Source of the DNA: Arthrobacter sp. V1I7
GTDB taxonomy: Bacteria > Actinomycetota > Actinomycetes > Actinomycetales > Micrococcaceae
Length of the DNA: 64,000 nt
Direction: 5' to 3'
Assembly: GCF_030817015.1 (NCBI RefSeq)
Contig: NZ_JAUSYS010000001.1
Span: 434,001-498,000 of the forward strand
Position numbers and translations under genes: made by a program. The first letter of the stretch is position 1. The number at the start of each line of letters is the position of its first letter. Shown here in pieces: positions 34,466 to 43,532 of this stretch. The notes beneath the pieces are model-generated. The model saw only the letters and a list, made by a program, of their open reading frames with translations, had not been told where the DNA came from and ran no database searches.

Positions 34466-35209
34466 CTACCAGTCGCACGCTGCGCGGGCAGCCCGGACAA
34501 TCTCGGCGTCCGTTACGTGATAGGCGGTGGGATCAGTTCCATTCCGAGGGTCCATGAATACTGCGCCGGGCCGGAGGGTGGACACAGTCTTCTTGGCGGA
34601 CAGGTGCACGGCGTCCAGGCCGGAGCGTTTCATGGTGGGAATGTCCGGAATCCTGAGTCCACCGCCGGCCATGATCTGAAGGCGGCCGGCAGAGAACCGG
34701 GCCATGCGTGCCAGGGTTTCCTGGCCGGCTCCCGCCGAAGCAGCCTGGCCGGAGCTCAAAACCCTGGTGAAGCCGAGGCCTATCAGCACGTCGAGGGCTG
34801 CTTCCACCTTCGGGATCTGATCGACCGCCCGGTGGAACGTAAGTTGCGCCGTGGGTTTTGCGTTCCGGACGCACTCAACGAGACGGCGGGTGGCGGTGAG
34901 ATCCACTTCACCTCCAGGCGTCAGGGCTCCAAATACGACCCCGTGTGCACCTTGCATCAGCAGGTGTTGAGCCTCGCGTCCCATGGTGTCCAGTTCCGCG
35001 GCGGAGTAGATGAATCCGCCAGGGCGGCACCTGATCAGCGGATGGATCTCCAGCCGGCCGGCTGAACGCTCCGCTGCTGCGTCCATCAGGCCCTGCGACG
35101 GCGTGATCCCGCCGAGTTCAAGGCTGCTGCATAATTCGATCCGGCCGGCACCCTCAGCGGCGGCGATTCCGGCACCCTCAGCGCTGACCACTGCAATTTC
35201 AAGTTCCAC
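34466..35209 (-). CDS. cutC: Copper homeostasis protein CutC
   Basis: 247 aa from GTG 35209, which has GGAG at the usual distance. TIM-barrel CutC motifs: LEIAVVSAEGAGIAAAEGAGRIELCSSLELGGITPSQGL is typical (read as separate parts), IHPLIRCRPGGFIYS, FGALTPGGEVD, LTFHRAVDQ and LQIMAGGGLR. The protein is cytosolic; a role in copper handling is the family name but its enzymatic activity is not established. It lies downstream of the nag genes on the same strand, behind a hairpin. Confidence 0.92.
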   Translation of the reverse strand: MELEIAVVSAEGAGIAAAEGAGRIELCSSLELGGITPSQGLMDAAAERSAGRLEIHPLIRCRPGGFIYSAAELDTMGREAQHLLMQGAHGVVFGALTPGGEVDLTATRRLVECVRNAKPTAQLTFHRAVDQIPKVEAALDVLIGLGFTRVLSSGQAASAGAGQETLARMARFSAGRLQIMAGGGLRIPDIPTMKRSGLDAVHLSAKKTVSTLRPGAVFMDPRNGTDPTAYHVTDAEIVRAARAACDW

Positions 35210-35290
35210 GGTAACTCCTGGCGTTTGAGAACGGCCGGTCAATGGTGGCCAAATCGTGTGGGGCGGGGTCATAGCGGGGGCGCCCTCGTC

Positions 35291-35327
35291 TGGTGCCCTC
35301 CGGTCTAAACCTGTCCGGAGGGCACCA
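35291..35327 (-). terminator. Hairpin between nagB and cutC
   Basis: GGTGCCCTCCGG (35292-35303) and CCGGAGGGCACC (35315-35326) form a perfect 12-bp stem with an 11-nt loop, 15 bp past the nagB stop. It lacks a good T tract but would limit readthrough from the nag operon into cutC. Confidence 0.6.
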
Positions 35328-35341
35328 AGGCCTTGCCGATG

Positions 35342-36136
35342 TCAGAGCCAGGGCCTTGTGGGGCTGTGGTCCAGTTGGTCGTTGAATTCCTGGGCTTCGC
35401 GGTAGTACTCCTGCATTGACAGCTGGGAAGCGGCCAGGGGGTCGAGGATGATCACTGCCCGACGGTGCAACTGCAGCACTGAGGCGGGGCAGTGGGCGCT
35501 GACCGGTCCTTCCACCATGGCCTGAACGGCGGCAGCCTTGTTCTCTCCCATGGCCACGAGTACGGCCAGCTTCGCTTCGCGGATGGTTCCAAGGCCCTGG
35601 GTCAGGCATAGCCGCGGAACATCACCCTCCGGGAAGTACCGGGCGTTGTCCGCGCGGGTGGCTCCGGCCAGCGTCTTCACCCTGGTACGGGAGGCCAGGG
35701 AGGACGTGGGTTCGTTGAAGCCGATGTGGCCGTTGGCCCCGATGCCCAGGATCTGGACGTCCACGCCGCCCGCCGCCACGATGGCAGCGTCGTAGCGCTC
35801 AGCCTCGGCGATCAGGTCCGGGGCGTCCCCTTGCGGAGTGACGAGCTGACCCAGGGGCAGGTCGACATGATCGGTGAATTCCCGCCGGATGGTGGAGTAG
35901 TAGGACTGTTCGTGCTCCGGGGGCAGCCCGGCGTACTCGTCCAGGGTGAAGGCGGTGACCTGGTCGAAGCTGAGCTGTTCTTCGCGGTGCCGCCGGATGA
36001 GTTCCTGATAGGTGGATTTCGGTGAACCACCGGTGGCCAGTCCCAGTACCGCCGGTCCCTGCCGGACCCGGGCTTCGATGATGTCCGCGGCCCGGACCCC
36101 TACATCCTCAACGGACTCACACAGAATAATCTGCAC
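35342..36136 (-). CDS. nagB: Glucosamine-6-phosphate deaminase
   Basis: 264 aa. NagB motifs are present: GLATGGSPKSTYQELIRRH (phosphate loop), the catalytic Asp in FTLDEYAGLPPEHEQSYY, GIGANGHIGFNEP (His ring-opening region) and the ALTVGMGTI-like segment replaced by TQGLGTIREAKLAVLVAMG. It converts glucosamine-6-phosphate to fructose-6-phosphate and ammonia. The start overlaps the nagA end by 20 bp, so the genes are cotranscribed and coupled. Confidence 0.96.
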   Translation of the reverse strand: MQIILCESVEDVGVRAADIIEARVRQGPAVLGLATGGSPKSTYQELIRRHREEQLSFDQVTAFTLDEYAGLPPEHEQSYYSTIRREFTDHVDLPLGQLVTPQGDAPDLIAEAERYDAAIVAAGGVDVQILGIGANGHIGFNEPTSSLASRTRVKTLAGATRADNARYFPEGDVPRLCLTQGLGTIREAKLAVLVAMGENKAAAVQAMVEGPVSAHCPASVLQLHRRAVIILDPLAASQLSMQEYYREAQEFNDQLDHSPTRPWL

Positions 36137-37397
36137 GCGTATTCCTTTCCTGCGTTAGCGGTGTGCCGGCGCGGTAGACCTGCAACAGTTCAAGTTCTTC
36201 GGTGGTGACCAGCAGGTCCGCCCTGCGCCCTTCCGTGATGGAGCCAACTTGGTCGAGGTCCATCAGCCGGGCCGGGGTGGTGGAAGCAGCCATGACGGCG
36301 TCGTCGAGGGGGATGCCCCACTCAACGCAGCGGCGCACGTTTTCCAGCAGCCGGCTCGTCGCGCCGGCGATCGCCCCAGGCTGCCCTCCGTCCACCGCTG
36401 GGGCCAGCCGGGCAACGCGGTCCTGAACCAGCACGTCCAGGCGGCCCAGGGTGTACGGGCCGTCCGGCATTCCCGCCGCCGCCATCGCATCCGTGACCAG
36501 TGCAATCGACCGCCGGCCCACCAGGTCGAAGACCATGCGGACGATCTCCGGGTCCAGATGTATGCCGTCGGCAACCAGCTCCACCACCATCTTTTCCGGA
36601 GACTGCCGGGCCGCCTGCAGCAGGACCGCGATGGGCCCGGGCGCCCGGTGGCCCAGCGGGGGCATCCGGTTGAACAGGTGCGTAGCCGACCATGGACCCG
36701 CATCGCCCGGACCGGCGTTGCCCGGACCGCTGTCCGGCGAACTCGCGAGTGCTTCCCTCGTCCTGGCCGCCGTGGCGTTGGTGTGACCGAGGGACGGGAC
36801 CACGCCATACTCCCGGCAAAGCTGCACCAGTTCGGCAAAGTGCGCGGTTTCGGGGGCGAGGGTGATCGAACGCACTGTGCCCTGTCCCGCCTCGAGCCAC
36901 CGGGTCAGGAGCGCCGGGTCGCCGTCGATGATGGCCGCCGGGTCCTGGGCTCCGCACATGCTCTTGGCGATGAACGGACCCTCCAGGTGCAGGCCTGCCA
37001 GGGTGCCGTCCTGCACCAGCCCCCGCAGGACCGCGATCTGTTCCAGCAGCACGGGTGAGGGCGCCGAGACGAGTGAGGCGAGCACCGACGTCGTTCCCTG
37101 GGCGGCGTGATGGGCCGCGGCCAGGCGTGCACCCTCCGCATCCGCGGAGAACGTGTGTCCCACGGCGCCGTGGCAGTGCACGTCCACGAGTCCGGGCAGG
37201 ATGAGCGGCACCTGCTCGATTTCGACGTCGATGCCGGATGGAAGGTCTGCCGTGGGGCCGCACCACAGGATGGCGGCCCCGGCCACCACCACGGTGCCGT
37301 CGTCGATCGTTTCTTCGCCGGGGCGGCCGGTGACGAGGCGGCCCCGCAGCCCCAGCCCGCCGTCGGCGTTCAGTGGCAGTGTCAGGTCAGCTCGCAT
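36117..37397 (-). CDS. nagA: N-acetylglucosamine-6-phosphate deacetylase
   Basis: 426 aa from ATG 37397; the frame opens at 37433 inside the EIIC gene, so the internal ATG is preferred. Amidohydrolase motifs VDVHCHGAVGHTF, HLEGPFIAK, SLGHTNATA, HLFNRMPP and VTDAMAAAGMPDG (catalytic Asp) are in place. It removes the acetyl group from GlcNAc-6-P delivered by the PTS, before NagB. It overlaps the EIIC stop by 11 bp. Confidence 0.95.
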   Translation of the reverse strand: MRADLTLPLNADGGLGLRGRLVTGRPGEETIDDGTVVVAGAAILWCGPTADLPSGIDVEIEQVPLILPGLVDVHCHGAVGHTFSADAEGARLAAAHHAAQGTTSVLASLVSAPSPVLLEQIAVLRGLVQDGTLAGLHLEGPFIAKSMCGAQDPAAIIDGDPALLTRWLEAGQGTVRSITLAPETAHFAELVQLCREYGVVPSLGHTNATAARTREALASSPDSGPGNAGPGDAGPWSATHLFNRMPPLGHRAPGPIAVLLQAARQSPEKMVVELVADGIHLDPEIVRMVFDLVGRRSIALVTDAMAAAGMPDGPYTLGRLDVLVQDRVARLAPAVDGGQPGAIAGATSRLLENVRRCVEWGIPLDDAVMAASTTPARLMDLDQVGSITEGRRADLLVTTEELELLQVYRAGTPLTQERNTRADYSV

Positions 37398-38662
37398 CGG
37401 CTTTGGCCATTGACTCGTTCTCGTCGGTTTCATCTTCGCGTCCCATGGTGCGCAGGTTCCAGCGCCGGATGACGAAGCGGAAGATCACGTAGTAGACGGC
37501 GGCGTAGCCGAGCCCGATGGGGATCAGCCAGAGCGGATTTTGGGCGATGCCGAAGTTGAGGACGTAATCAATGGCGCCGGCAGAGAAACCGAACCCGTGG
37601 TGGATACCCAGGGCATTGACCAGCATCATGGACGTTCCGGTCAGGACGGCGTGGACGAGGTAGAGCGGCCAGGCGACGAACATGAAGGAGAATTCCAGCG
37701 GTTCGGTGATGCCGGTGAGGAAGGCGGTGAGGCCGGTGGAGAGCATGACGCCGCCGACGATCTTCTTCTGGGAAGGCTTGGCTTCGTGCCAGATGGCGAG
37801 GGCGGCCGCGGGCAGGGCGAACATCATGATGGGGAAGAACCCGGTCATGAAGACTCCGGCGGTGGGGTCCCCGGCGAAGAACCGGTTCAAGTCGCCGTGG
37901 GCCCCGTCGTAGTCACCGATGATGAACCAGACAATGGAGTTCAGGATGTGGTGCAGTCCCACCGGGATGAGCAATCGGTTGAGGACGCCGTAGATGCCGC
38001 TGCCCTACCACGGCGTTGTCCGCGACAGTGTTGCCCACTGCCGTCAGCCCCGTGTTGAACAAGGGGTAGATCAGGGCCATGACCACACCGATGACGATGG
38101 CGGCGAACGAGGTCAGGATGGGCACCAAACGGCGGCCGGCGAAGAACCCCAGCCAGTCCGGCAGGGTGGTGCGGTGGAACCGCTGCCACAGCCAGGCTGT
38201 TGTCAGGCCCATGACGATACCAGCCAGCACGCCGTAATTGATGACCGGATCTTCCCCGCCCTCAGGAGCCGGGCCCAGCACCAGGGGTGCCATGACTTTG
38301 AAGACGTTGGTCAGGACCAGATAGCCGACGACGGCGGCCAGGGCAGTGGAGCCGTCACCCTTTTTGGCGAAGCCGAAGGAAATTCCGACGGCGAAGAGCA
38401 GCGGCAGGTTTTCGAACAGGGCGCCACCGGCTGCGCCGATGACCTGCGCAACGGTGCGCAGGGATTCGAACCTGCCCAGCAGGTCGTCCTGGCCCAGGCG
38501 GAGAAGAAGCGCGGCGGCCGGAAGGGCGGCAATCGGGAGCATGAGGCTGCGGCCGAAGCGCTGCAGGTTCTGCAGGGCTTTGCCGCTGCCCTTGGCTTTT
38601 CCGGGGGCTGGGGCAGCCGCCGGGTCGGCCCCGGCAGAAGGGGGCGGGTTTTCCGTGGACAT
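37387..38662 (-). pseudogene. PTS N-acetylglucosamine EIIC permease, split by a frameshift
   Basis: Two frames join to one glucose/GlcNAc-family EIIC. The first (from ATG 38662) covers FGRSLMLPIAALPAAALLLRLGQ, GVGFGFAKKGDGSTAL and ends NTVADNAVVG. The second, to 37387, starts GIYGVLNRLLIPVGLHHILN and contains FMTGFFPIMMFALPAAALA and GITEPLEFSFMF, the conserved sugar-binding Gly-Ile-Thr-Glu-Pro. Dropping one C at 38003-38005 restores a protein of about 425 aa. The domain has no EIIB or EIIA part; these are encoded at 38859 and 39086. A sequencing error is quite possible, as nagA and nagB behind it are intact. Confidence 0.88.
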
Positions 38663-38731
38663 GGGGTTCCTCGATTCAAAGAAGGGCTTGGTGCTTGTGC
38701 GTCGGGGCCGGATTCAGTACAGTCATTTCCA

Positions 38732-38747
38732 AGTGGTTATAACCAGT
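38732..38747. promoter_or_regulatory. dre-like operator of the DasR/NagR type
   Basis: AGTGGTTATAACCAGT has the perfect palindromic core TGGTTATAACCA and matches the actinobacterial DasR element A(G/C)TGGTCTAGACCA(G/C)T at 14 of 16 positions. It lies between the divergent EIIC and EIIB genes, next to the gene for a GntR/UTRA regulator. Confidence 0.85.
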
Positions 38748-38858
38748 GATACCCATCACTGTGAAGTGCGGCAGGTCCGGTTGTCAACCTCAGGGCGGAC
38801 AAAAAGCCTAAAAAAGGACCCGGCCGTGGCCACCAGGAAAACAACAAGAGGAGTGGAC

Positions 38859-39089
38859 ATGTCCAAAGCAGAAATCATCCTCGCCGCCCTTGGCGGCGCC
38901 GACAATGTGGAAGAGATCGAGGGGTGCATCACGCGGCTGCGCACCGAAGTGATCGACGCCGGGCGGGTGGACGAGGCCGCGCTCAAGGCCGCCGGCGCGC
39001 ACGGCGTGATGATGACCGGCACCGTCGTGCAGGTGGTCGTCGGACCCGAAGCCGAGAGCCTGGCCGAGGACATCCAGGACCTGATGTGA
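38859..39089 (+). CDS. PTS EIIB component, glucose/GlcNAc family
   Basis: 76 aa from ATG 38859, preceded by GAGGAG. ILAALGGADNVEEIEGCITRLR contains the phosphorylated Cys of EIIB in GCITRLR. It takes phosphate from EIIA (next gene, GTGA overlap) and passes it to the sugar during uptake by EIIC. It is the single-domain form usual in streptomycete-type nag systems. Confidence 0.94.
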   Translation: MSKAEIILAALGGADNVEEIEGCITRLRTEVIDAGRVDEAALKAAGAHGVMMTGTVVQVVVGPEAESLAEDIQDLM

Positions 39090-39571
39090 GCACGGCAGCA
39101 CTGGCCGGGGCCATCAGCGTCGCCTCACCCCTGCCCGGGCGGCTCATTCCCCTGAATGAAGTGCCGGACCCGGTGTTCGCCAAGGGGCTCGTCGGCGGAG
39201 GGGCCGCCGTCATCCCCGACGACGAAGCCGGCGTGCTCACCGCCGTCGCTCCCCTGGACGGCCGCGTCATCAAGGTCATGCCGCACGCCTACATCGTCCA
39301 GCACGCCTCCGGGCCCGCGGTGCTGGTCCACGTCGGAATTGACACCGTGGGGCTGAAGGGCGAGGGCTTCACCGTGATCGCGCAAAAGGGCGACGAGGTC
39401 CGCGCGGGTGACCCCATGATCAGCGTGGACGTCACACTGGTCCGCTCCAAAAACCTCAGCATGTGCAGCCCGGTGGTGGTGCTGGACACCAAACCGGAGG
39501 CCGTGGACTCCCCGGCGGCCGGGGGCCGCGTGGAAGCGGGCGGGCACTTGTTCAACTTTCCCGGAAAATAG
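39086..39571 (+). CDS. PTS EIIA component, glucose family (Crr type)
   Basis: 161 aa from GTG 39086, overlapping the EIIB stop. The N-terminus ISVASPLPGRLIPLNEVPDPVFAKGLVG and the active-site segment VLVHVGIDTVGLKGEGF with its phosphoryl His are typical. It links HPr to the GlcNAc permease and in related bacteria also serves as a regulator of carbon use. It precedes the GntR regulator by 5 bp. Confidence 0.95.
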   Translation: MSTAALAGAISVASPLPGRLIPLNEVPDPVFAKGLVGGGAAVIPDDEAGVLTAVAPLDGRVIKVMPHAYIVQHASGPAVLVHVGIDTVGLKGEGFTVIAQKGDEVRAGDPMISVDVTLVRSKNLSMCSPVVVLDTKPEAVDSPAAGGRVEAGGHLFNFPGK

Positions 39572-39576
39572 GGGAC

Positions 39577-40296
39577 ATGGATACGGCAGGGGAACTGAAA
39601 CACGTCTGGGTCCGCAAGCAGATCCAGGACCTGGTGGCCACCACCCTGCGGCCCGGCGACGCCCTGCTGGGCGAACGCCAGCTTGAAGAGCAGTTCGGCG
39701 TCTCCCGCATTACGGTGCGCCGGGCCATCTCGGACCTCGTCCAGGAGGGGGCATTGGTTCGGATCAAGGGTAAGGGGACCTTTGTCTCGCACGGACGCGT
39801 GCGCTCCACCCTGCACCTGGCGTCCTTCAACGAGGACATGCGGGCAGCCGGTTTCGAACCCGGCACCCGCGTCATCACCGCCCGGACCGCGGTTCCGCCG
39901 GGCCCGGCGGCCGAACATCTGCAGCTGGCGCCAGGGCGGGAGGCGTACCAGATCAGCAGGCTGCGCCTGGCCAACGGGACGCCCGTCAGTGTGGACGAAT
40001 CATGGTTGCCGCCCCGGTTGCTGCCGGGCCTGCTCTCGGAAGACCTGACAGGATCCCTCTACCGGGTCCTCGCCGCCTTCGGGCACCCCGTGCAGCATGT
40101 CGAACAGACTGTAGAGGCGGCCGCAGCACCGGAGGTAACCGCCGCCCTACTGGACATCGCACCCGGGGCGCCCGTCCTGCTCTTCCACCGCCGCTCCTTC
40201 ACCGGACCGGACGATCCGGGCATACCCATCGAATACTCCATCTCCACCTACCGCTCAGACCGGTACCAGGTCTCGATGCGCCTCGGGCTCGGGTAA
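39577..40296 (+). CDS. GntR/UTRA regulator, DasR/NagR-like
   Basis: 239 aa from ATG 39577. The winged helix (LLGERQLEEQFGVSRITVRRAISDLVQEGALVRIKGKGTFVS, read in parts) is followed by a UTRA domain (LHLASFNEDMRAAGFEPGTRV, RLRLANGTPVSVDESWLP, IEYSISTYRSDRYQVSMRL). DasR and NagR bind glucosamine-6-P or GlcNAc-6-P and release dre sites. With the dre-like site at 38732 it should control the whole nag/PTS locus. Confidence 0.93.
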   Translation: MDTAGELKHVWVRKQIQDLVATTLRPGDALLGERQLEEQFGVSRITVRRAISDLVQEGALVRIKGKGTFVSHGRVRSTLHLASFNEDMRAAGFEPGTRVITARTAVPPGPAAEHLQLAPGREAYQISRLRLANGTPVSVDESWLPPRLLPGLLSEDLTGSLYRVLAAFGHPVQHVEQTVEAAAAPEVTAALLDIAPGAPVLLFHRRSFTGPDDPGIPIEYSISTYRSDRYQVSMRLGLG

Positions 40297-40380
40297 CTGC
40301 AGGTCTGCCGTGCGGACGTTTCTGTATCCAGTGAAAGCCCTAATTCCGGGCTCGCATATACGCTGCCGGTGGCCTGCTGG

Positions 40381-41730
40381 TTAGACGAAGCCGAATACCG
40401 GCGGGAAGAACACGACCACGACGGTAGCCCAGAGGCCGTAGACCGGCAGGTACCGTGTTTGCCAGCGCTCGACCGCGGTAAACGGGCGTGGACCGCGCAG
40501 GAATCCGACGGCGAGCCAGCCCGCCCGGAACAGGTGCACCAGCAGTAGAAGGTTCAGGCCAAGCGCGGCGATCTTGTTCGGGCTGTAGCCGAACTCGGCG
40601 ATACGGGTGAGCATCGCAGCCAGCATCACGGCATCCACAGCGAGGGCCGCGACGACGAGGACCAACTGCAGAGCATCGAATAGTCCGGGAGGTGCGAGCG
40701 GGTCGCGGGCGGAGATCGAGTAGAGCAGCAGGCACAGGACAAGCACGAGGATCGCGTCCATGAGGATCAGCAGGTTGCGGTCGATGTCGACGAAGCCGCC
40801 CGCGGTAGCAAGGACGGCCAGAAGGACCAGCAGCATGGCAACTGTCAGGGGTGTGAAAACGCGGGTGAGGACGGGGGCGATGTTTTCGACGACGTGCTGC
40901 TTGGCTTCGACGAGCCAGACGGCGACCAGGAGCGCTCCGGGCACCGCGAACGGTAGGATCCAGTCTTCCAGGACCGGTTCGAAGTCGGTGCCAATGAGCT
41001 GGAGGGTCGCGAGTGTGAGTGCGATCAGCACTGCGCCGCCGAGCGCAAGCAGCGTGAAGTAGATAGCGAGCTCGCCGGTGAATCGGACGAAGTCCATGCG
41101 TCGCTTGTCGGACCGCCACCTCCCTCCGGCGTAGGCCACTCCGGCCAGCAGCCACAGGATGACCGGGGCGTGCAGTGCGGCGAGCATCGCGGTCGGGCCG
41201 CCCGCGGCGAACGGGTAGAGGTTTAGCGCGACTGCCAGAGCGGCAAATGGGACAAGCAATGTCGCTGCCACCGCGCCGGTCAAGCGGCGCTTCCACGCGA
41301 AGTACGCAGCCAGGAATGGGAAGACGAGCAGTCCCAGGTTGCGCGTCAGTGCTGCGTCGTCGTGGATCCACACAACACCGGCCTTGACCGCCACTCCCGC
41401 TCCGACGGCGAGCGTGAGGACGACGGCCAGCTCGCGCCACGGTGGCGTGTCGGCGTCGTCGGAAGCCTCCGGCACCAGGACAAGCTGCTTCCACAGCCGG
41501 TCGGAGTGTTCGCGGGCAAACTCGTGTGAGACGGCGTCGAGGTTTCCCAGGCGCTTGATGGCGACGAGGAAGGCCTCCTCGTCATCGAGGCCGGTCGCCT
41601 GCCGGTCGGCAATCTGCTCGCGCAGGTGGTCCTCCAGTTCGTCGACGTCGGCGTGGGAGATCGTCTGGCTCCGCTGAACGTATCCGCGCCACCGGTCGAT
41701 CTGGGCCTCCAGCTCAGCGTGCGATGGCAT
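40381..41730 (-). CDS. Multi-pass membrane protein with an N-terminal permease-prefix (DUF1700-like) domain
   Basis: 449 aa from ATG 41730, whose A is shared with the PadR stop (TAATG). Residues 1-75 are a soluble helical segment (AELEAQIDRWRGYVQRSQTISHADVDELEDHLREQI with ATGLDDEEAFLVAIKRLGN) known as a prefix in PadR-linked membrane proteins. About ten hydrophobic segments follow. No transporter motif is recognised. Coupling to PadR suggests a stress- or ligand-regulated membrane protein of unknown role. Confidence 0.85.
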   Translation of the reverse strand: MPSHAELEAQIDRWRGYVQRSQTISHADVDELEDHLREQIADRQATGLDDEEAFLVAIKRLGNLDAVSHEFAREHSDRLWKQLVLVPEASDDADTPPWRELAVVLTLAVGAGVAVKAGVVWIHDDAALTRNLGLLVFPFLAAYFAWKRRLTGAVAATLLVPFAALAVALNLYPFAAGGPTAMLAALHAPVILWLLAGVAYAGGRWRSDKRRMDFVRFTGELAIYFTLLALGGAVLIALTLATLQLIGTDFEPVLEDWILPFAVPGALLVAVWLVEAKQHVVENIAPVLTRVFTPLTVAMLLVLLAVLATAGGFVDIDRNLLILMDAILVLVLCLLLYSISARDPLAPPGLFDALQLVLVVAALAVDAVMLAAMLTRIAEFGYSPNKIAALGLNLLLLVHLFRAGWLAVGFLRGPRPFTAVERWQTRYLPVYGLWATVVVVFFPPVFGFV

Positions 41731-42092
41731 TACGCCCACCCCTCCACCGCGGCAGAGCGCCGCTGCGTTGTCTGCCACACCTGCCGCAGCGCGTCGGCGA
41801 CGACGGTCCACTGCTCCTGCCGCTCGGCGAGGGCTTCCCGGCCTGCTGGCGTGATTGTGTAGTGCTTGCGCCGGCGACCGGCGTCGGAGGTGCCCCACGA
41901 GGAGGAGACGTAGCCGAGCCGCTCGAGACGGTGCAGTAGCGGGTAGAGCATCCCGTCGGTCCACTGCATGCCACCGCCCGACAGCTCACTCACGCGCTTG
42001 AGGATTGCATAGCCGTACAGGTCGCCGTCCGACAGGATACCGAGCACAAGCGGGGTGGCCGAGGCGGCGACCAGGTCTTTATCAATGCGCAC
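41730..42092 (-). CDS. PadR family transcriptional regulator
   Basis: 120 aa. The start ATPLVLGILSDGDLYGYAILKRVSELSGG and GMLYPLLHRLERLGYVSSSWGTSDAGRRRKHYTIT form the PadR winged helix, with the C-terminal dimerisation helix after it. It is translationally coupled to the membrane protein gene. An inverted repeat upstream (42103-42145) is a likely binding site. Confidence 0.92.
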   Translation of the reverse strand: MRIDKDLVAASATPLVLGILSDGDLYGYAILKRVSELSGGGMQWTDGMLYPLLHRLERLGYVSSSWGTSDAGRRRKHYTITPAGREALAERQEQWTVVADALRQVWQTTQRRSAAVEGWA

Positions 42093-42102
42093 AGCATCTC
42101 CT

Positions 42103-42145
42103 ATACCTAGATCTGAAGGGTATTAAACATAGTAGCTCTAGGTAT
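42103..42145. promoter_or_regulatory. Inverted repeat upstream of padR
   Basis: ATACCTAGA (42103-42111) and TCTAGGTAT (42137-42145) are perfect 9-bp arms with 34 bp from centre to centre, starting 11 bp before the padR start. PadR regulators usually repress their own operon, so this is the candidate operator. Confidence 0.6.
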
Positions 42146-42289
42146 GGCAATTGGCGTCGGCGGGACGCGCGTGGGAGGACGTTCGTCGGCAGTTCGAGGC
42201 CGCGGGAAGGAACACGCGATCCCTATTACTGGCTGCCGGTCCGGCCTACACTGGTTTTGCATTCAGCGGTTGCGTCTAGGGAGAATGTC

Positions 42290-42632
42290 ATGGCCGTTAT
42301 TGAGCAAGTGTATGAAGGAATGCACGTCGTGGGCCCGGATGGGAAGAAGGTCGGCAAGGTCGAGGACCTGAAGATGGGTGATCCGGAGGCAGTGACCTCG
42401 GACGGTCAGACTGATCCTGAAACGGGAGGCCTCGTCGGCAGCGTGATTGACGATTTCGCGAGAACCTCCAGATTGCCGCGCCACACTGCGGAGAGGCTGC
42501 TGGCGGATCGGCTACGTGAAGATCGACAGGTCCGGTCTGTTCGCAGGCCACGCGTACCTTGCCTCGGATGAGCTCGACCGGGTTGAGGGCGACACGCTGT
42601 GGCTCAAAGAGGGCCTGCACACCGATCACTGA
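42290..42632 (+). pseudogene. DUF2171/PRC-barrel-like protein, frameshifted
   Basis: From ATG 42290: VIEQVYEGMHVVGPDGKKVGKVEDLKMGDPEAVT, a PRC-barrel-like start. After AERLLAD the frame is lost at about 42508, where GCGGATCGGC has one base more than the expected GCGGACGGC. The other frame continues GYVKIDRSGLFAGHAYLASDEL and DRVEGDTLWLKEGLHTDH. Repair gives about 113 aa. Such proteins may bind RNA or membranes and are often stress genes; the role is not known. Confidence 0.75.
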
Positions 42633-42748
42633 GGTGCCCCGGGCTGCTGGGACGCGCTGGCGGAGCCCGCGCCCCCCGATTCTGAAGGCGTTTTCGGTGC
42701 CCTATGAGTGCCGGGCGGAAATGGCGGTTCCGGGTTTACCGTGGATGT

Positions 42749-43006
42749 ATGGACTACCTGAGAGGTCCGCTGTATCTGGACATCGCTGCGAAGGGTCTGT
42801 GCCTGGTGGGCATCCTGTTGATGATTTTCGGGCAGGGCGGATGGTTCGCCGTCGGGGTCTTCGCCATGGTCTTTGCGGTGCTGTTTGGGGCGTGGGCCGT
42901 GGTTGCCGTCCGTCGGATGGGATCACCGAATGGCTTCTCAGGCGTTGCACTTTTACGCGCGCGGACTCCGAAGGACGACGCCGGGGAAGGCGACGGGAAG
43001 CCATGA
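42749..43006 (+). CDS. Small membrane protein, unknown function
   Basis: 85 aa from ATG 42749. Two hydrophobic helices (IAAKGLCLVGILLMIFGQGG and WFAVGVFAMVFAVLFGAWAVVAV) are followed by a hydrophilic tail. No family is recognised; it is likely an inner-membrane protein. Confidence 0.65.
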   Translation: MDYLRGPLYLDIAAKGLCLVGILLMIFGQGGWFAVGVFAMVFAVLFGAWAVVAVRRMGSPNGFSGVALLRARTPKDDAGEGDGKP

Positions 43007-43033
43007 CCATCAAGAAGTCGTCCGGATCATAGT

Positions 43034-43276
43034 TCAGCCGGGTGCGTCTCCAGGGACCTCTTCGCCGGCAACATCGGCCTTCGTCCAGGTAGCCACAACG
43101 CTGACGCCACCGCCTTCATCGCGATCAGTCACGATATCGATCTCGCCCGGCGCCGCACCCATGCCCAGAAGATCCTGCCGGTAAGTTGCCACGAGTTCCG
43201 AAAGACTCTCTTCAGTCCATTCGCCGGGGCGCATCCGGGTGGAGATCTCCACTGGTTCAGGCTGATATAACGTCAT
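43034..43276 (-). CDS. Small hypothetical protein
   Basis: 80 aa from ATG 43276, with AGGAGG ideally placed upstream. It contains a helix (ESLSELVATYRQDLLGMGAAPGE) and a beta strand (SVVATWTKADV). No known domain. Good ribosome binding site and codon use support translation. Confidence 0.65.
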   Translation of the reverse strand: MTLYQPEPVEISTRMRPGEWTEESLSELVATYRQDLLGMGAAPGEIDIVTDRDEGGGVSVVATWTKADVAGEEVPGDAPG

Positions 43277-43532
43277 TCCCTGCCTCCTTGGGCGCTTCCG
43301 GGTCGCCCCGCGGCCATCTAGGCTCTGGTTCCTGCAACCCACTCGCTCCACGGTAGAACCGCCAGCGCTCCCGGACAAGAACCAGTACGGCATTGACCAC
43401 GGAAAGGGGTGACGCGCCCTTCGTCGGGTTTCCCGTCCATCTCCATCTCCGGCGCTGGCAAGTCCGGCCAGGCAAGGCCGTCAATGACGACGGGTGCTTC
43501 CCCGGGCTTGGCCCTACAGGCGCGCAGCTGGG

